Shown piece after piece: positions 1-7,170 of a stretch of 48,329 nucleotides of DNA. Source of the stretch: Zetaproteobacteria bacterium (GTDB lineage Bacteria; Pseudomonadota; Zetaproteobacteria; Mariprofundales; Mariprofundaceae); the NCBI GenBank assembly GCA_021545585.1, contig JAJRTF010000017.1, positions 1 through 48,329 of the forward strand. Direction: 5' to 3'. How positions within the stretch are numbered: position 1 is the first letter of the stretch; every line of letters begins with the position of its first letter. A model generated the notes under the pieces. It worked only from the letters and a program-made list of their open reading frames with translations, was not told the origin of the DNA and searched no databases. A program made the translations under genes and the position numbers.

Positions 1-352
1 CGGGATCAATGGCCTCGATAATCGTTTCCGGATTGATGTGCTCAGGCACCGGCAGCTGTACCAGTATGCCGTCCACCTTCGGGTCGGCATTGAGTTCACC
101 GATCAGGCCGAGAAGATGCTGCTGGCTGGTTGCAGCCGGCAACTCGTGTGAAAAAGAAGCAATGCCGAGCTTTTCACTACCGGTTTTTTTGTTGCGCACA
201 TAAATTTCGGAGGCTGGGTCGTTGCCGACCAGAATCACCGCCAGACCGGGAGCGCGACCGTGGCTTTTTGCCAGTCCTGCAACCTCATCGGCCAGTTCGC
301 CGCGCAGGCGGGCGGAGAGCTTTTTTCCATCAAGTATCTTGGCAGTTGTCAT
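1..352 (-). CDS. folD: Methylenetetrahydrofolate dehydrogenase/cyclohydrolase (partial, 5' part)
   Basis: Bifunctional cytosolic enzyme that interconverts 5,10-methylene-, methenyl- and 10-formyl-tetrahydrofolate. The minus-strand translation begins MTTAKILDGKKLSARLRGEL and carries the family hallmarks: a Gly-rich stretch followed by VGNDPAS at about residues 37-43, Y-V-R-N-K-K with the catalytic Lys, and VDGILVQLPVPEHIN near the window edge. About 117 codons are present. The rest, including the NADP-binding half, lies outside the window. The ATG at 350-352 matches the usual FolD amino terminus. The gene is divergent from the VOC gene, with about 120 bp between them. Identification is secure; only the partial state limits it. 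Confidence 0.95.
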   Translation of the reverse strand, partial: MTTAKILDGKKLSARLRGELADEVAGLAKSHGRAPGLAVILVGNDPASEIYVRNKKTGSEKLGIASFSHELPAATSQQHLLGLIGELNADPKVDGILVQLPVPEHINPETIIEAIDP

Positions 353-471
353 GATCGGGTTTCCTCGGGCTCATTTGAACAGGGCTGAATTGTTGCAGGA
401 AGTGGCGGTCTGGTAAATCATGCGAATTTGAATGTGGGGTGAATGAAGCTTATGGCTCCGGGGGGTGATGG

Positions 472-831
472 ATGAAATGGATGCATGCCGGCCTGCTGGT
501 TGAGGATCTGGAAGTGGCAGCCCGATTCTATGAAGGGATACTCGGCCTGCAGCGGGCGCAGCGGCCCGAGCTCGGTTTTGACGGTATCTTTTATCATCTT
601 GATGATGGCGGGCAGATTCATCTGATGCGTTTGGATAACCCGTATCAGGGCTGTGATTTGCCGGAGCACGGCGGCCGGGATCGTCATCTGGCTCTCGGCG
701 TGGATGATCTGCATGCGCTGCAGGGCTTGCTGGCTGATGCAGGGATTGCCTATACCATGAGCCGCTCGGGACGTGCGGCATTGTTTTGCCGTGATCCGGA
801 CGGCAATGCGATTGAATTGATCCAGCTCTGA
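472..831 (+). CDS. VOC (glyoxalase/dioxygenase superfamily) protein
   Basis: A 119-residue single-domain vicinal-oxygen-chelate protein. The sequence shows the beta-alpha-beta-beta-beta pattern: an amino-terminal MHAGLLVEDLEVAARFYEG, a central Q-I-H-L-M-R strand, R-H-L-A-L-G-V at about residues 71-77, and the closing D-P-D-G-N-A-I-E-L motif. His5, the His residues of the inner strands and the terminal Glu are plausible metal ligands, as in glyoxalase I-like enzymes. The substrate cannot be read from the sequence. It stands alone, divergent from folD, with a GGGG-rich stretch just upstream of the ATG as a possible ribosome binding site. The 3' end runs straight into a dispersed repeat. Confidence 0.85.
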   Translation: MKWMHAGLLVEDLEVAARFYEGILGLQRAQRPELGFDGIFYHLDDGGQIHLMRLDNPYQGCDLPEHGGRDRHLALGVDDLHALQGLLADAGIAYTMSRSGRAALFCRDPDGNAIELIQL

Positions 832-838
832 TTTATAT

Positions 839-958
839 ATCACCGCAGAGTATGCAGAGGAAAGAAATAGAAGCTTGGGCTTAAGAAGCAAAAAATCCCT
901 GCTGCAGGCTCTATCTAATGTGTTTTACTTTGGAAACTTTGCGCCCTCTGTGGTTCAG
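839..958. repeat. Short element with inverted ACCGCAGAG ends, no gene (copy 1)
   Basis: The left end at 841 reads CACCGCAGAGTATGCAGAGG. The right end at 938-958 is the inverted form, ending CCTCTGTGGTTCAG. The interior of about 75 bp has no plausible gene. Just inside the left end it keeps AAAGAAATAGAAGC, a 14-nt match to the sequence that follows the RelE-like gene in the element at 5822-6349, so it may be a deletion product of a toxin-bearing copy. It lies between the convergent VOC and gshA genes. Confidence 0.6.
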
Positions 959-969
959 TTTTTTATGCC

Positions 970-2310
970 TTACGGATGCATGGCCTCGAAGAAGATGCGG
1001 TCGATATTTTCGTGCCATTCGCCGTGATAGGCCGCCAGCCAGCGCTCGGCCTGCGTCTGGCCTGATGCGACTGCTGCAATGAGTGGCTTTAAGAAGCACG
1101 CTTCCGAGTCACCATCGGCATTGCGGATATTGATGCGCTCCAGCCCTGCACGTGCAATATCAAGCATCTGCTCGCACAGTTGCAGGACACGGGTGTCACG
1201 AAACGGCGTGCCAAGTGCCGTCTTTGGCACGGCACTGCGTAATTCAACCACCTCGGCATGCGTCCAGTCGGCAATCATCCCCGCTGCGGCAGCAAGCGCC
1301 TGTTCATCGTATAGCAGTCCTTTCCACAGCGCCGGCAGTGAGCAGATCCACGGCCATGGCCCGGCATCGGCGCCGCGCATTTCCAGATACTGTTTCAGGC
1401 GTACGTCGGGGAACAGTGTGGAGATATGCAGCTCCCAGTCTTGCATGCCCGGGTAGACACCGGGCAGTCGGGTAAGCCTGCCTTGCAGAAAATCGCGGAA
1501 GCTGGCTCCCGAGCAATCAATATAGCGGCCATCCCGGATGACAAAATACATCGGGGCATCCAGCGCCCAGTCGGTATAGGCATCAAAACCGAAGTCATCA
1601 TCGAATACACAGGCCGGGATGCCGGTACGCATCGGGTCGGTATCCAGCCAGCTGGCGGCACGCGTGGACAGATAGCCGGATGGCTCACCCTCGACAAAGG
1701 GACTGGCGGCATACAGGGCTGTCACCAGCGGCTGCAGGCACAGACTGACGCGCATCTTGGCGGCCATGTCGGCCTCGGAGGAAAAATCGAGATTGGCCTG
1801 TACGGTGGCGGTACGCAGCATCATGTCCAGACCGCCCTGGCCGACCCTGGGCATATACTCGCGCATGACTGCGTACCTGGCTTTCGGCATCCACGGGATA
1901 TCATCGCGCGTCCATTTGGGCTGGAAGCCGAGACCGAGAAAGCCGATGTGCAAATCATCGGTGATAGTTTTTAACAGTTTCAGATGATCGGTGGTCTCGC
2001 GGCAGGTGTCGAAGATGCTGCTCAGGGGTGCGCCGGAAAGCTCCAGCTGGCCGCCCGGCTCCAGCGTTACCGAGGCGAGTCCTTTTTTCAGGGCGATCAG
2101 CTTGCTGTTTTCAAGAACCGGCTGCCAGCCGGGCTGCCGGAGCTGTTCAAGGACTTTCGCGATGCTGCGCTCACCGTCATAGGGAATCGGGCGCAGGGTT
2201 TTCGCACAGAAGCCGATCTTTTCGTGCTCGGTGCCGATGCGCCAGTTCTTTTTCGGTTTGCAGCCTGCGGCAAACCAGCCGGAGAGATCGTCGGTGGTCA
2301 AATATGGCAT
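970..2310 (-). CDS. gshA: Glutamate-cysteine ligase (class II, plant/proteobacterial type)
   Basis: Catalyses the ATP-dependent joining of L-glutamate and L-cysteine, the first step of glutathione synthesis, in the cytosol. The 446-residue protein has the GCS2-family features: G-T-E-H-E-K-I-G-F near residue 26 (ATP/Mg-binding glutamates), S-V-T-L-E-P-G-G-Q-L-E-L-S-G near residues 80-93, and R-T-A-T-V-Q-A-N-L-D followed by the Y-L-E-M-R-G-A-D block near residue 300. The length is normal for this class. The ATG at 2308-2310 fits the family's amino terminus (a short helix before the substrate loop). No gshB is seen nearby. The downstream end abuts a dispersed repeat. Confidence 0.93.
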   Translation of the reverse strand: MPYLTTDDLSGWFAAGCKPKKNWRIGTEHEKIGFCAKTLRPIPYDGERSIAKVLEQLRQPGWQPVLENSKLIALKKGLASVTLEPGGQLELSGAPLSSIFDTCRETTDHLKLLKTITDDLHIGFLGLGFQPKWTRDDIPWMPKARYAVMREYMPRVGQGGLDMMLRTATVQANLDFSSEADMAAKMRVSLCLQPLVTALYAASPFVEGEPSGYLSTRAASWLDTDPMRTGIPACVFDDDFGFDAYTDWALDAPMYFVIRDGRYIDCSGASFRDFLQGRLTRLPGVYPGMQDWELHISTLFPDVRLKQYLEMRGADAGPWPWICSLPALWKGLLYDEQALAAAAGMIADWTHAEVVELRSAVPKTALGTPFRDTRVLQLCEQMLDIARAGLERINIRNADGDSEACFLKPLIAAVASGQTQAERWLAAYHGEWHENIDRIFFEAMHP

Positions 2311-2354
2311 GGCGGCAACCTAAGGAAGCGCTGGTTCATTATCCAGAGCCTGAC

Positions 2355-2624
2355 TCAGGCTGCTTTATCCAGGCGCTCACTCAACCATATTTTGATTAAC
2401 GACTGATAAGGAACATCCCTCTTGTTGGCTTCCATTTTAATGCGCTCCAGCATGGCTTCCGGCAGCCGTATTGAAATCGGTTTGGTGGAAGGCTTTAAGT
2501 TGGCGAATGAAGCATCGTTAGCCTGATTCCAGTCCAGATATTCCGATGAATCATGACTTTCCCAGAATGAGCGTTCATCCGCTTCATTTTTGAAAGCAGG
2601 TATTTTTTTAGTGGCGTGTTTCAT
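2355..2624 (-). CDS. brnA: BrnA/CopG-type antitoxin
   Basis: An 89-residue antitoxin that should bind and neutralise the BrnT RNase and repress the pair's promoter. The amino-terminal part, rich in charged residues (N-E-A-D-E-R-S-F-W, then S-S-E-Y-L-D-W), is typical of the toxin-binding segment. The carboxy-terminal part, P-I-S-I-R-L-P-E-A-M-L-E-R-I-K, is a ribbon-helix-helix DNA-binding domain. The ATG at 2622-2624 is preceded by AAAGGAG and overlaps the end of the toxin gene by 17 bp. An upstream in-frame start would run through the toxin gene and is not needed. Toxin-first order is usual for brnTA. Confidence 0.85.
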   Translation of the reverse strand: MKHATKKIPAFKNEADERSFWESHDSSEYLDWNQANDASFANLKPSTKPISIRLPEAMLERIKMEANKRDVPYQSLIKIWLSERLDKAA

Positions 2625-2910
2625 GAATGCTCCTTTCTTTTCTATGCATATCTCGGGCAGAAATAATCCGAATTTTTCTACCGCTATCCCGCAGGGTAAA
2701 TGTGATATGCAGGCAGCGTTGATTGTCCGTTTTGCCCAGTGCATGAAAACGAACTTCTTCACGGCTGTGGTGGCGGTCTTCCAGTATCAGCAGAGGTTGA
2801 TTGAAAAAGACCTGTTCAGCCTCGTTTTTTGAGACTCCGTGTTTGTCTTCGTTCTTTCTCTCGTTGCCAGCATCCCAGTCAAATCCTGTGATAGATGAAA
2901 AATCAAACAT
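2608..2910 (-). CDS. brnT: BrnT-type ribonuclease toxin
   Basis: A 100-residue toxin of the BrnT family (RelE-like fold), expected to cleave RNA and stop growth when the antitoxin is lost. Family hallmarks are visible: F-D-W-D-A-G-N near residue 10, N-x-x-K-H-G-V-S-x-x-E-A, V-F-F, and the closing R-I-I-S-A-R-D-M-H-R-K-E-R block with catalytic-type basic residues. The length is normal. Start codon ATG at 2908-2910. The pair sits just next to the repeat copy at 2966-3118 but is not enclosed by it. Confidence 0.88.
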   Translation of the reverse strand: MFDFSSITGFDWDAGNERKNEDKHGVSKNEAEQVFFNQPLLILEDRHHSREEVRFHALGKTDNQRCLHITFTLRDSGRKIRIISARDMHRKERSIHETRH

Positions 2911-2916
2911 GAGAGT

Positions 2917-2944
2917 ATGTTATCATCATATACAAATGGGTCAA
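2917..2944 (-). promoter_or_regulatory. Probable sigma-70 promoter of brnTA
   Basis: On the minus strand, TTGACC (2939-2944) and TAACAT (2917-2922) are separated by 16 bp and lie just upstream of the brnT start. The AT-rich stretch between them could also hold the operator for BrnA autorepression. Inference from consensus only. Confidence 0.45.
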
Positions 2945-2965
2945 TTGTATTGCATGTAAAAACAG

Positions 2966-3118
2966 GTTTACCGCAGAGGACGCAGAGTAAAAACAAAGTA
3001 AAAAGAAGGATGCATATAATCTGAACGGCTGGATTGAACTGTCCTGGTTCGGCACAGGCCCATTTTTTCCCCTGTTGTATTATTCCTTAGCGTTCTCTGC
3101 ATCCTTTGCGGTGAAAAT
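2966..3118. repeat. Short element with inverted ACCGCAGAG ends, no gene (copy 2)
   Basis: The left end (2969 on) reads ACCGCAGAGGACGCAGAG. The right end (about 3088-3118) is the inverted counterpart, TTCTCTGCATCCTTTGCGG. The interior is about 100 bp, with no gene and no transposase. The ends match those of the other three paired copies. Confidence 0.6.
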
Positions 3119-3356
3119 AGAGCGTCTTTCCAGAATGTGGCGATTTGACACACATGCAGGTGTGGCATGTTGACCCGGTGACGGATATCGCCCATCGTTC
3201 GCACAACTTCCGGAGGGGCGTGTGTATTTTTCTGCGGACTGAGGTTTGGATTTCATTCAATCATTCAGCAGCAGGTCGAAGAAAGGCACAGGCAATGAGG
3301 GAAGCCACTTAAATCATGGCTCTACGGAGTCAAATTCAATTACGAGGTATTACAAC

Positions 3357-4601
3357 ATGAAGAAGATCCTTCTTTCTGCTGCTGCTTTCGCTGTTGTTGC
3401 TGTTTCTGCTGTTGCAGTTGCACCGACCACTTCTGAAGCAATCCCGGCGTTTGCACGCCAGACCGGCGCTGCTTGCCTGAGCTGCCATTTCCAGAGCTTC
3501 CCTACTTTGAGCTCTTTCGGTCGCGCATTTAAACAGGGCGGTTTCACCGACGTTGGTGAGCAGGCTCTTATCGAAGACGACGACTTGTCTCTGCCATCCG
3601 TCATGAACGCTACCATGGTGCTGCGTCCGCAGTTCGTTAGCACTCAGAACCCTGCAGGCGTTGTTGACCCTTATACTAAGAGCACTACCGTGAAAACTGC
3701 CGCCATCACTGCTGATCAGGTGATCCTGTTTGGTGGCCGTTTGGGCACCAACTCCGGTGCTTTCATCGAGTATGACGGTACATTCGCAAACTATCAGAAC
3801 ATCAACTCCTGGGACTTTAACGGCTTCAAGGCTGGTTTTTCCATCTTTAACACCGGCTTCGGCGAAACCGCTGGTATGGAAGTCGGCTCGACCTTCGGTC
3901 AGCACGGTGGCCTGATGGGCGGTAAAGCTTTGTCTGCCTCCAACCAGATCTCCGGCAACGCTGGTAACACCGGTGGTGTGGCCTTGTTCGCTGCCAACGA
4001 TCTGGTCACTGCATCTGTTTCCTTCATCACTTTGGGTGCTGCTCTTGACGGTGCTGTCAACAACGGCTGGAAGCTTGCTCCGTCCGTCCGCGTATTCGCC
4101 AACCCTGAAGTGGCTGGCTGGGAAGTCGGCATCGGTGCTGGCTTCACCTCCGGCACAACCGGCAATGCATCCACTGCAGCGGCTCTGGGCCTGGCTGCTG
4201 GCACTTCTGTCAAGATGAAGAAGTGGATGATCGACCTGCAGGCACAGGGTGAAGTGGGCAATACCCAGATCGGTGTTTATGCCGACTACGCCAACGCTGC
4301 CGAAGCAGGCAAGAATGAATTCAACCCGTTCAACCCGGCTGGTTTCGGGGCTGGTGCTCTGAAGGGCTACTCCTTCCGCGCCAACGTCAAGCCTTTGCAT
4401 AACATGATCTTCCAGGCTGGTTATGGCCAGCTGAAAGACAACAACTCGAAGACCACCCAGTACCAGATTGGTGCTGAGTATGAGCTGTATCAGAACTTCG
4501 TGATCGCTCTGGTCTACAACAACAGCAAGGCTAAGACCATTGCTACCGGTCTTTCTGCTACCACCAAGACCACCACGCTGGACATCGAAGCTCTGCTGTA
4601 A
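3357..4601 (+). CDS. cyc2: Cyc2-like fused monoheme c-type cytochrome-porin (probable outer-membrane iron oxidase)
   Basis: A 414-residue exported protein. It begins with a classic Sec signal peptide (MKKILLSAAAFAVVAVSAVA, cleavage near TSEA-IPAF). This is followed at once by I-P-A-F-A-R-Q-T-G-A-A-C-L-S-C-H, a single CxxCH heme site at residues 40-44, and F-P-T-L-S-S-F-G-R-A-F-K-Q-G-G-F. The remaining 350 or so residues alternate short hydrophobic and Gly/Asn-rich stretches, as in a 16-strand porin barrel. This order (short cytochrome, then barrel) is the Cyc2 architecture, known for taking electrons from extracellular Fe(II). Codons are strongly biased (GGT, GCT, AAC, TTC), unlike the neighbouring genes and like the ribosomal genes here, and a strong terminator follows, so expression is probably very high. 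A start further upstream at 3246 would lack a signal peptide and is rejected. Confidence 0.85.
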   Translation: MKKILLSAAAFAVVAVSAVAVAPTTSEAIPAFARQTGAACLSCHFQSFPTLSSFGRAFKQGGFTDVGEQALIEDDDLSLPSVMNATMVLRPQFVSTQNPAGVVDPYTKSTTVKTAAITADQVILFGGRLGTNSGAFIEYDGTFANYQNINSWDFNGFKAGFSIFNTGFGETAGMEVGSTFGQHGGLMGGKALSASNQISGNAGNTGGVALFAANDLVTASVSFITLGAALDGAVNNGWKLAPSVRVFANPEVAGWEVGIGAGFTSGTTGNASTAAALGLAAGTSVKMKKWMIDLQAQGEVGNTQIGVYADYANAAEAGKNEFNPFNPAGFGAGALKGYSFRANVKPLHNMIFQAGYGQLKDNNSKTTQYQIGAEYELYQNFVIALVYNNSKAKTIATGLSATTKTTTLDIEALL

Positions 4602-4628
4602 ACAAACAGACGCTTTGTTCAAAGCATG

Positions 4629-4659
4629 AGAGGGGCGCTTCGGCGCCCCTCTTTTTTTG
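4629..4659 (+). terminator. Rho-independent terminator of the Cyc2-like gene
   Basis: A perfect hairpin with stem AGAGGGGCGC and its complement around a TTCG tetraloop, followed by a run of seven or more T. It is the strongest terminator in the window and isolates the cytochrome transcript from the next gene. Confidence 0.95.
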
Positions 4660-4731
4660 TATCCGGAAAGCCTATCGGACTGCATCGAATACCTTGACCG
4701 GCAGCCCGTTCACCGCTTGAATGCAGCACCT

Positions 4732-5808
4732 ATGAATAATCGATTTCTTTTCCCTGTTATATGTATCCTGCTGGTATCACTTGCCTCCTGTTCGGGCAGA
4801 AAGATATTCTGGGATGTCGATGAAGGCCGCGATCAGCCGGCCTATGCCGGCAACACGGCCTCTGCCGGCACAACGGAAAAGCGGGCGCCGCTGGATGTGC
4901 CGCCGGAGCTGCGTGCCGAGCTGGAGTTGCCCGGTGCCGAAGACGTGGCCGCGTCCAACGACCCGAACCTTCCTGACAAATATCGTAAGACCGTAGCCGG
5001 TAAGGCTGTTTCGCTGTCCGCTCGCGTGTATGACGCAGATGCCGCCAAGCTGTTTTCGGCCGTCGTCGATGCGATGACAGCATTGAACCTGCCGGTGGAT
5101 TCGGTGGATTCGCCGAGCGGCATTGTCACCTCCGACTGGATTCGCAAGGGTGCGAACAATGCCAATGTGTTCGGTGGTATCTTCGGGGTGGCGAATGGCC
5201 CGAAGATGACCAAACACCGCTTTGTCGTGCGCGTGTTTCGACTGAAGGTCGGGGGGCAGCCGAAGAGCAAGCTGGAGATCCGCGTGCTTGGCCAGGTCTA
5301 TGACAACGGCCATTGGGTCAATAAGTCATTCAAACAGGATGTCAGCAAGGAGTTGTTCGCCGCTGTTGAGGAGCAACTGGCGCGCATGCAGCCGGAGACT
5401 CCGGCCGGGACAGTCAAACCGGCTGCCAACCCGTGCTCGATTCAGCAAGAGAAAGCCGAGCCTTCGGCCAGCCCCGAGGATGCGGCATTGAAAGCTGTGG
5501 AGGCATGGCGCGCGGCATGGAGCAGCAAGGATGTGCAGGGATATTTCGCGGCCTATGCACCCGAATTTCGACCTAAGAAAGGAAGCTTTGCCGCGTGGAG
5601 CCGTCACAAGCAGCGCGTCATTGAAAAAAAGACCTATATCGATGTCAAACTTGAAGGGGTCAAGGTCGAACCTGTCTCCGAAGACACCATGAACATCACT
5701 TTCGTGCAGCATTTTGTATCAAACAACTACAGCAGTGATGATCGCAAGCTGCTGACGCTCAAAAAGCAGCCCGACGGCTGGAAAATCATCCGCGAAACGA
5801 CGTTATAA
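4732..5808 (+). CDS. BamC/NlpB-like lipoprotein with a carboxy-terminal Cds6-like (SnoaL-type) domain
   Basis: A 358-residue lipoprotein: signal peptide with lipobox L-A-S-C at about residue 20, then a linker with L-D-V-P-P-E-L, as in BamC. A BamC-type helix-grip region follows (V-Y-D-A-D-A-A-K-L-F, then G-I-V-T-S-D-W-I and an R-F-V-V-R-V-F strand). BamC is an accessory of the outer-membrane beta-barrel assembly machine. After an Ala/Pro/Glu-rich linker near residue 245, the last 100 residues (A-V-E-A-W-R-A-A-W-S-S-K-D-V-Q-G-Y to the end) look like the SnoaL-like domain found at the end of Cds6-type L,D-transpeptidase-associated proteins. The ATG at 4732 is chosen because it gives the signal peptide; in-frame starts before it fall in the terminator T-run. 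The proximity to a barrel gene may be chance. The BamC call is moderate; the second domain is less sure. Confidence 0.65.
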   Translation: MNNRFLFPVICILLVSLASCSGRKIFWDVDEGRDQPAYAGNTASAGTTEKRAPLDVPPELRAELELPGAEDVAASNDPNLPDKYRKTVAGKAVSLSARVYDADAAKLFSAVVDAMTALNLPVDSVDSPSGIVTSDWIRKGANNANVFGGIFGVANGPKMTKHRFVVRVFRLKVGGQPKSKLEIRVLGQVYDNGHWVNKSFKQDVSKELFAAVEEQLARMQPETPAGTVKPAANPCSIQQEKAEPSASPEDAALKAVEAWRAAWSSKDVQGYFAAYAPEFRPKKGSFAAWSRHKQRVIEKKTYIDVKLEGVKVEPVSEDTMNITFVQHFVSNNYSSDDRKLLTLKKQPDGWKIIRETTL

Positions 5809-5821
5809 ACGAGAAAACGAC

Positions 5822-6349
5822 TCACCGCAGAGTGCCACTCTTGCGCATCCATGCGCTCGCGGCATTGATACATCCTGTACGGTAACGCGGAGTCTCGCAG
5901 AGAAAATACAACAGCATATCGGGTTTCATATACGATAATTTGGTGCAAAAGCCGAAGACCGAAGCCGCCTGGCTAGCTTTGAACCCGGTCAGTTTCGTGA
6001 CTGAGATAGAAGTACGCCAAACCAGTGCTTTTATGCGAGCGTATAAAAAGCTCCATCATAATCAAAAAGATGCAGTGGATAAGGCCGTGACAGAGATTAT
6101 TCGTGACCCTGCTTTTGGCATCGCCAAAAAGGGTGATTTGCAAGGTATCTATGTTTATAAATTCGAGTGTGTCAAGCAGCGCTTCTTATTGGCGTATGAA
6201 TACGATGCAGACACAAGGGTTTTATTGCTGGTAGGGACTCATGAAAACTTCTAGCGAAAAATAAAGAAATAGAAGCCCCGCATGCTTCGGAATTGGGGTA
6301 TTGCCGATGCGCTGAAATATTCCGCTCGTCTGTGTCCTCTGTGGTGAGG
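5822..6349. mobile_element. Cassette-like element with inverted ACCGCAGAG ends enclosing a RelE-like gene (copy 3)
   Basis: The left end CTCACCGCAGAG starts at 5822. The right end, the inverted form (TGTGTCCTCTGTGGTGAG), finishes at 6348-6349, so both termini read CTCACC inward. The left end carries a 60-nt module (5831-5890) that matches 7183-7242 at 58 of 60 bases and folds into successive hairpins. Between the ends lies only the RelE-like toxin gene. No transposase is present, so movement would need an enzyme from elsewhere. That this is a mobile unit is inference; the repeats themselves are directly visible. Confidence 0.5.
5997..6254 (+). CDS. RelE/ParE-family toxin, apparently orphan and slightly truncated
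   Basis: An 85-residue RelE-superfamily toxin: E-I-E-V-R-Q-T-S-A-F, R-A-Y-K-K-L-H-H-N-Q-K, a helix to D-P-A-F-G, then G-D-L-Q-G-I-Y-V-Y-K-F, L-L-A-Y-E-Y-D and T-H-E-N-F. Members of this family usually continue past H-E-N-F with a Tyr and a short basic tail. Here TAG (6252-6254) stands where that Tyr codon would be, and the next codons read R-K-I-K-K before another stop, so a one-base change may have removed six residues. The GTG at 5997 is the best start by homology; an open frame without ATG extends back to 5940. No antitoxin gene is visible beside it: the upstream space is occupied by the repeat end. It may be inactive or controlled from elsewhere. Confidence 0.65.
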   Translation: MTEIEVRQTSAFMRAYKKLHHNQKDAVDKAVTEIIRDPAFGIAKKGDLQGIYVYKFECVKQRFLLAYEYDADTRVLLLVGTHENF

Positions 6350-6362
6350 CCTGACGCCTGTT

Positions 6363-7145
6363 CTATAGCAGATCGGCAAGTGCTTTGCCCGGATCGGGCT
6401 GGCGCATCAGTGACTCACCAATCAGAAAGCCATACACGCCGGCATCATTCATCTGTGCGATATCCTCACGGGTGAAGATACCCGATTCGGTAATGACAGC
6501 CTTGTCATCCGACAATCCGTCCAGCAGCTCGATGGTGGTGGCGAGGCTGGTTTCAAAGGTGTGCAGATTGCGGTTGTTGATGCCGATGAGTCGTGTATCG
6601 AGCTTCAATGCCCGCTCCAGTTCATCACGATTATGTACTTCCGGCAGGATGGAAAGGTCCTGTTCACGGGCCGCAGAGGCAATCTCGGCAGCCTGCCCAT
6701 CATCCAGCATGGCAAGAATAATCAGAATTGCATCCGCGCCCATGGCACGCGCTTCTATCACCTGATAGGGGTCGAGCATGAAATCCTTGCGCAGGATGGG
6801 GAGTGATACATTTTTCCTGATTTCGGATACATAGGCGTCTGCACCCTGAAAGTATTTCTCATCGGTCAGTACGGAAAGGCAGGCCGCACCGCCCGCTGCA
6901 TAGGATCGGGCAATGGCAAGCGGATCGAAATCGGGCCGGATGATGCCTTTGGACGGACTGGCCTTCTTGACCTCGGCAATGACGGCATTCTCCCGGCAGC
7001 TGATTTTTTGCGTCAGCGCAGCCTCGAAATCCAGTGGTTTGCGAGTGAGTGCCTGCGCTAGCAGTTCGGATTCAGGGATCTGTTGCTTGCATTCATTCAC
7101 CCATTGCCGCTTATAAGCGGCAATTTCGTTCAGTATTGAGCTCAT
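6363..7145 (-). CDS. trpC: Indole-3-glycerol-phosphate synthase
   Basis: Cyclises CdRP to indole-3-glycerol phosphate in tryptophan synthesis. The 260-residue TIM barrel shows A-E-V-K-K-A-S-P-S-K-G (catalytic Lys and phosphate contacts, residues 56-66), S-V-L-T-D-E-K-Y-F-Q-G, P-I-L-R-K-D-F (catalytic Lys), I-G-I-N-N-R-N-L, and the closing I-T-E-S-G-I and F-L-I-G-E-S-L-M phosphate loops. The length is normal and no PRA isomerase is fused. It is the last gene of the local trp cluster on the minus strand, separated from trpD by about 550 bp that hold the GxxExxY cassette. AAGG on the coding strand, some 10 bases before ATG, is the likely ribosome binding site. Confidence 0.97.
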   Translation of the reverse strand: MSSILNEIAAYKRQWVNECKQQIPESELLAQALTRKPLDFEAALTQKISCRENAVIAEVKKASPSKGIIRPDFDPLAIARSYAAGGAACLSVLTDEKYFQGADAYVSEIRKNVSLPILRKDFMLDPYQVIEARAMGADAILIILAMLDDGQAAEIASAAREQDLSILPEVHNRDELERALKLDTRLIGINNRNLHTFETSLATTIELLDGLSDDKAVITESGIFTREDIAQMNDAGVYGFLIGESLMRQPDPGKALADLL

Positions 7146-7170
7146 ATTTTTTTACCTTGGCGTGGAATTA

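Larger units (their letters stand above)
2911..3356. other. Gene-free region between brnT and the Cyc2-like gene
   Basis: About 446 bp with no convincing coding sequence. It holds the brnTA promoter and repeat copy 2. From about 3119 on it forms the leader of the Cyc2-like gene. A perfect TTGACA at 3145-3150 is present, but the base stretch 17 bp downstream (TGTTGA) is a poor -10, so the promoter of the cytochrome gene is not settled. A GAGG about 9 bases before the ATG at 3357 is the likely ribosome binding site. Confidence 0.5.

Noticed and set aside
2355-2624. BrnT/BrnA as cargo of an inverted-repeat element
   Set aside because: The nearest ends (958 and 2969) face the wrong way or form their own close pairs, so the genes lie beside, not inside, an element.
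3336-4685. Long minus-strand open frame of 449 codons opposite the Cyc2-like gene
   Set aside because: It is a mirror effect of the strong codon bias of the cytochrome gene, runs through its terminator, and has no ribosome binding site or recognisable domains.
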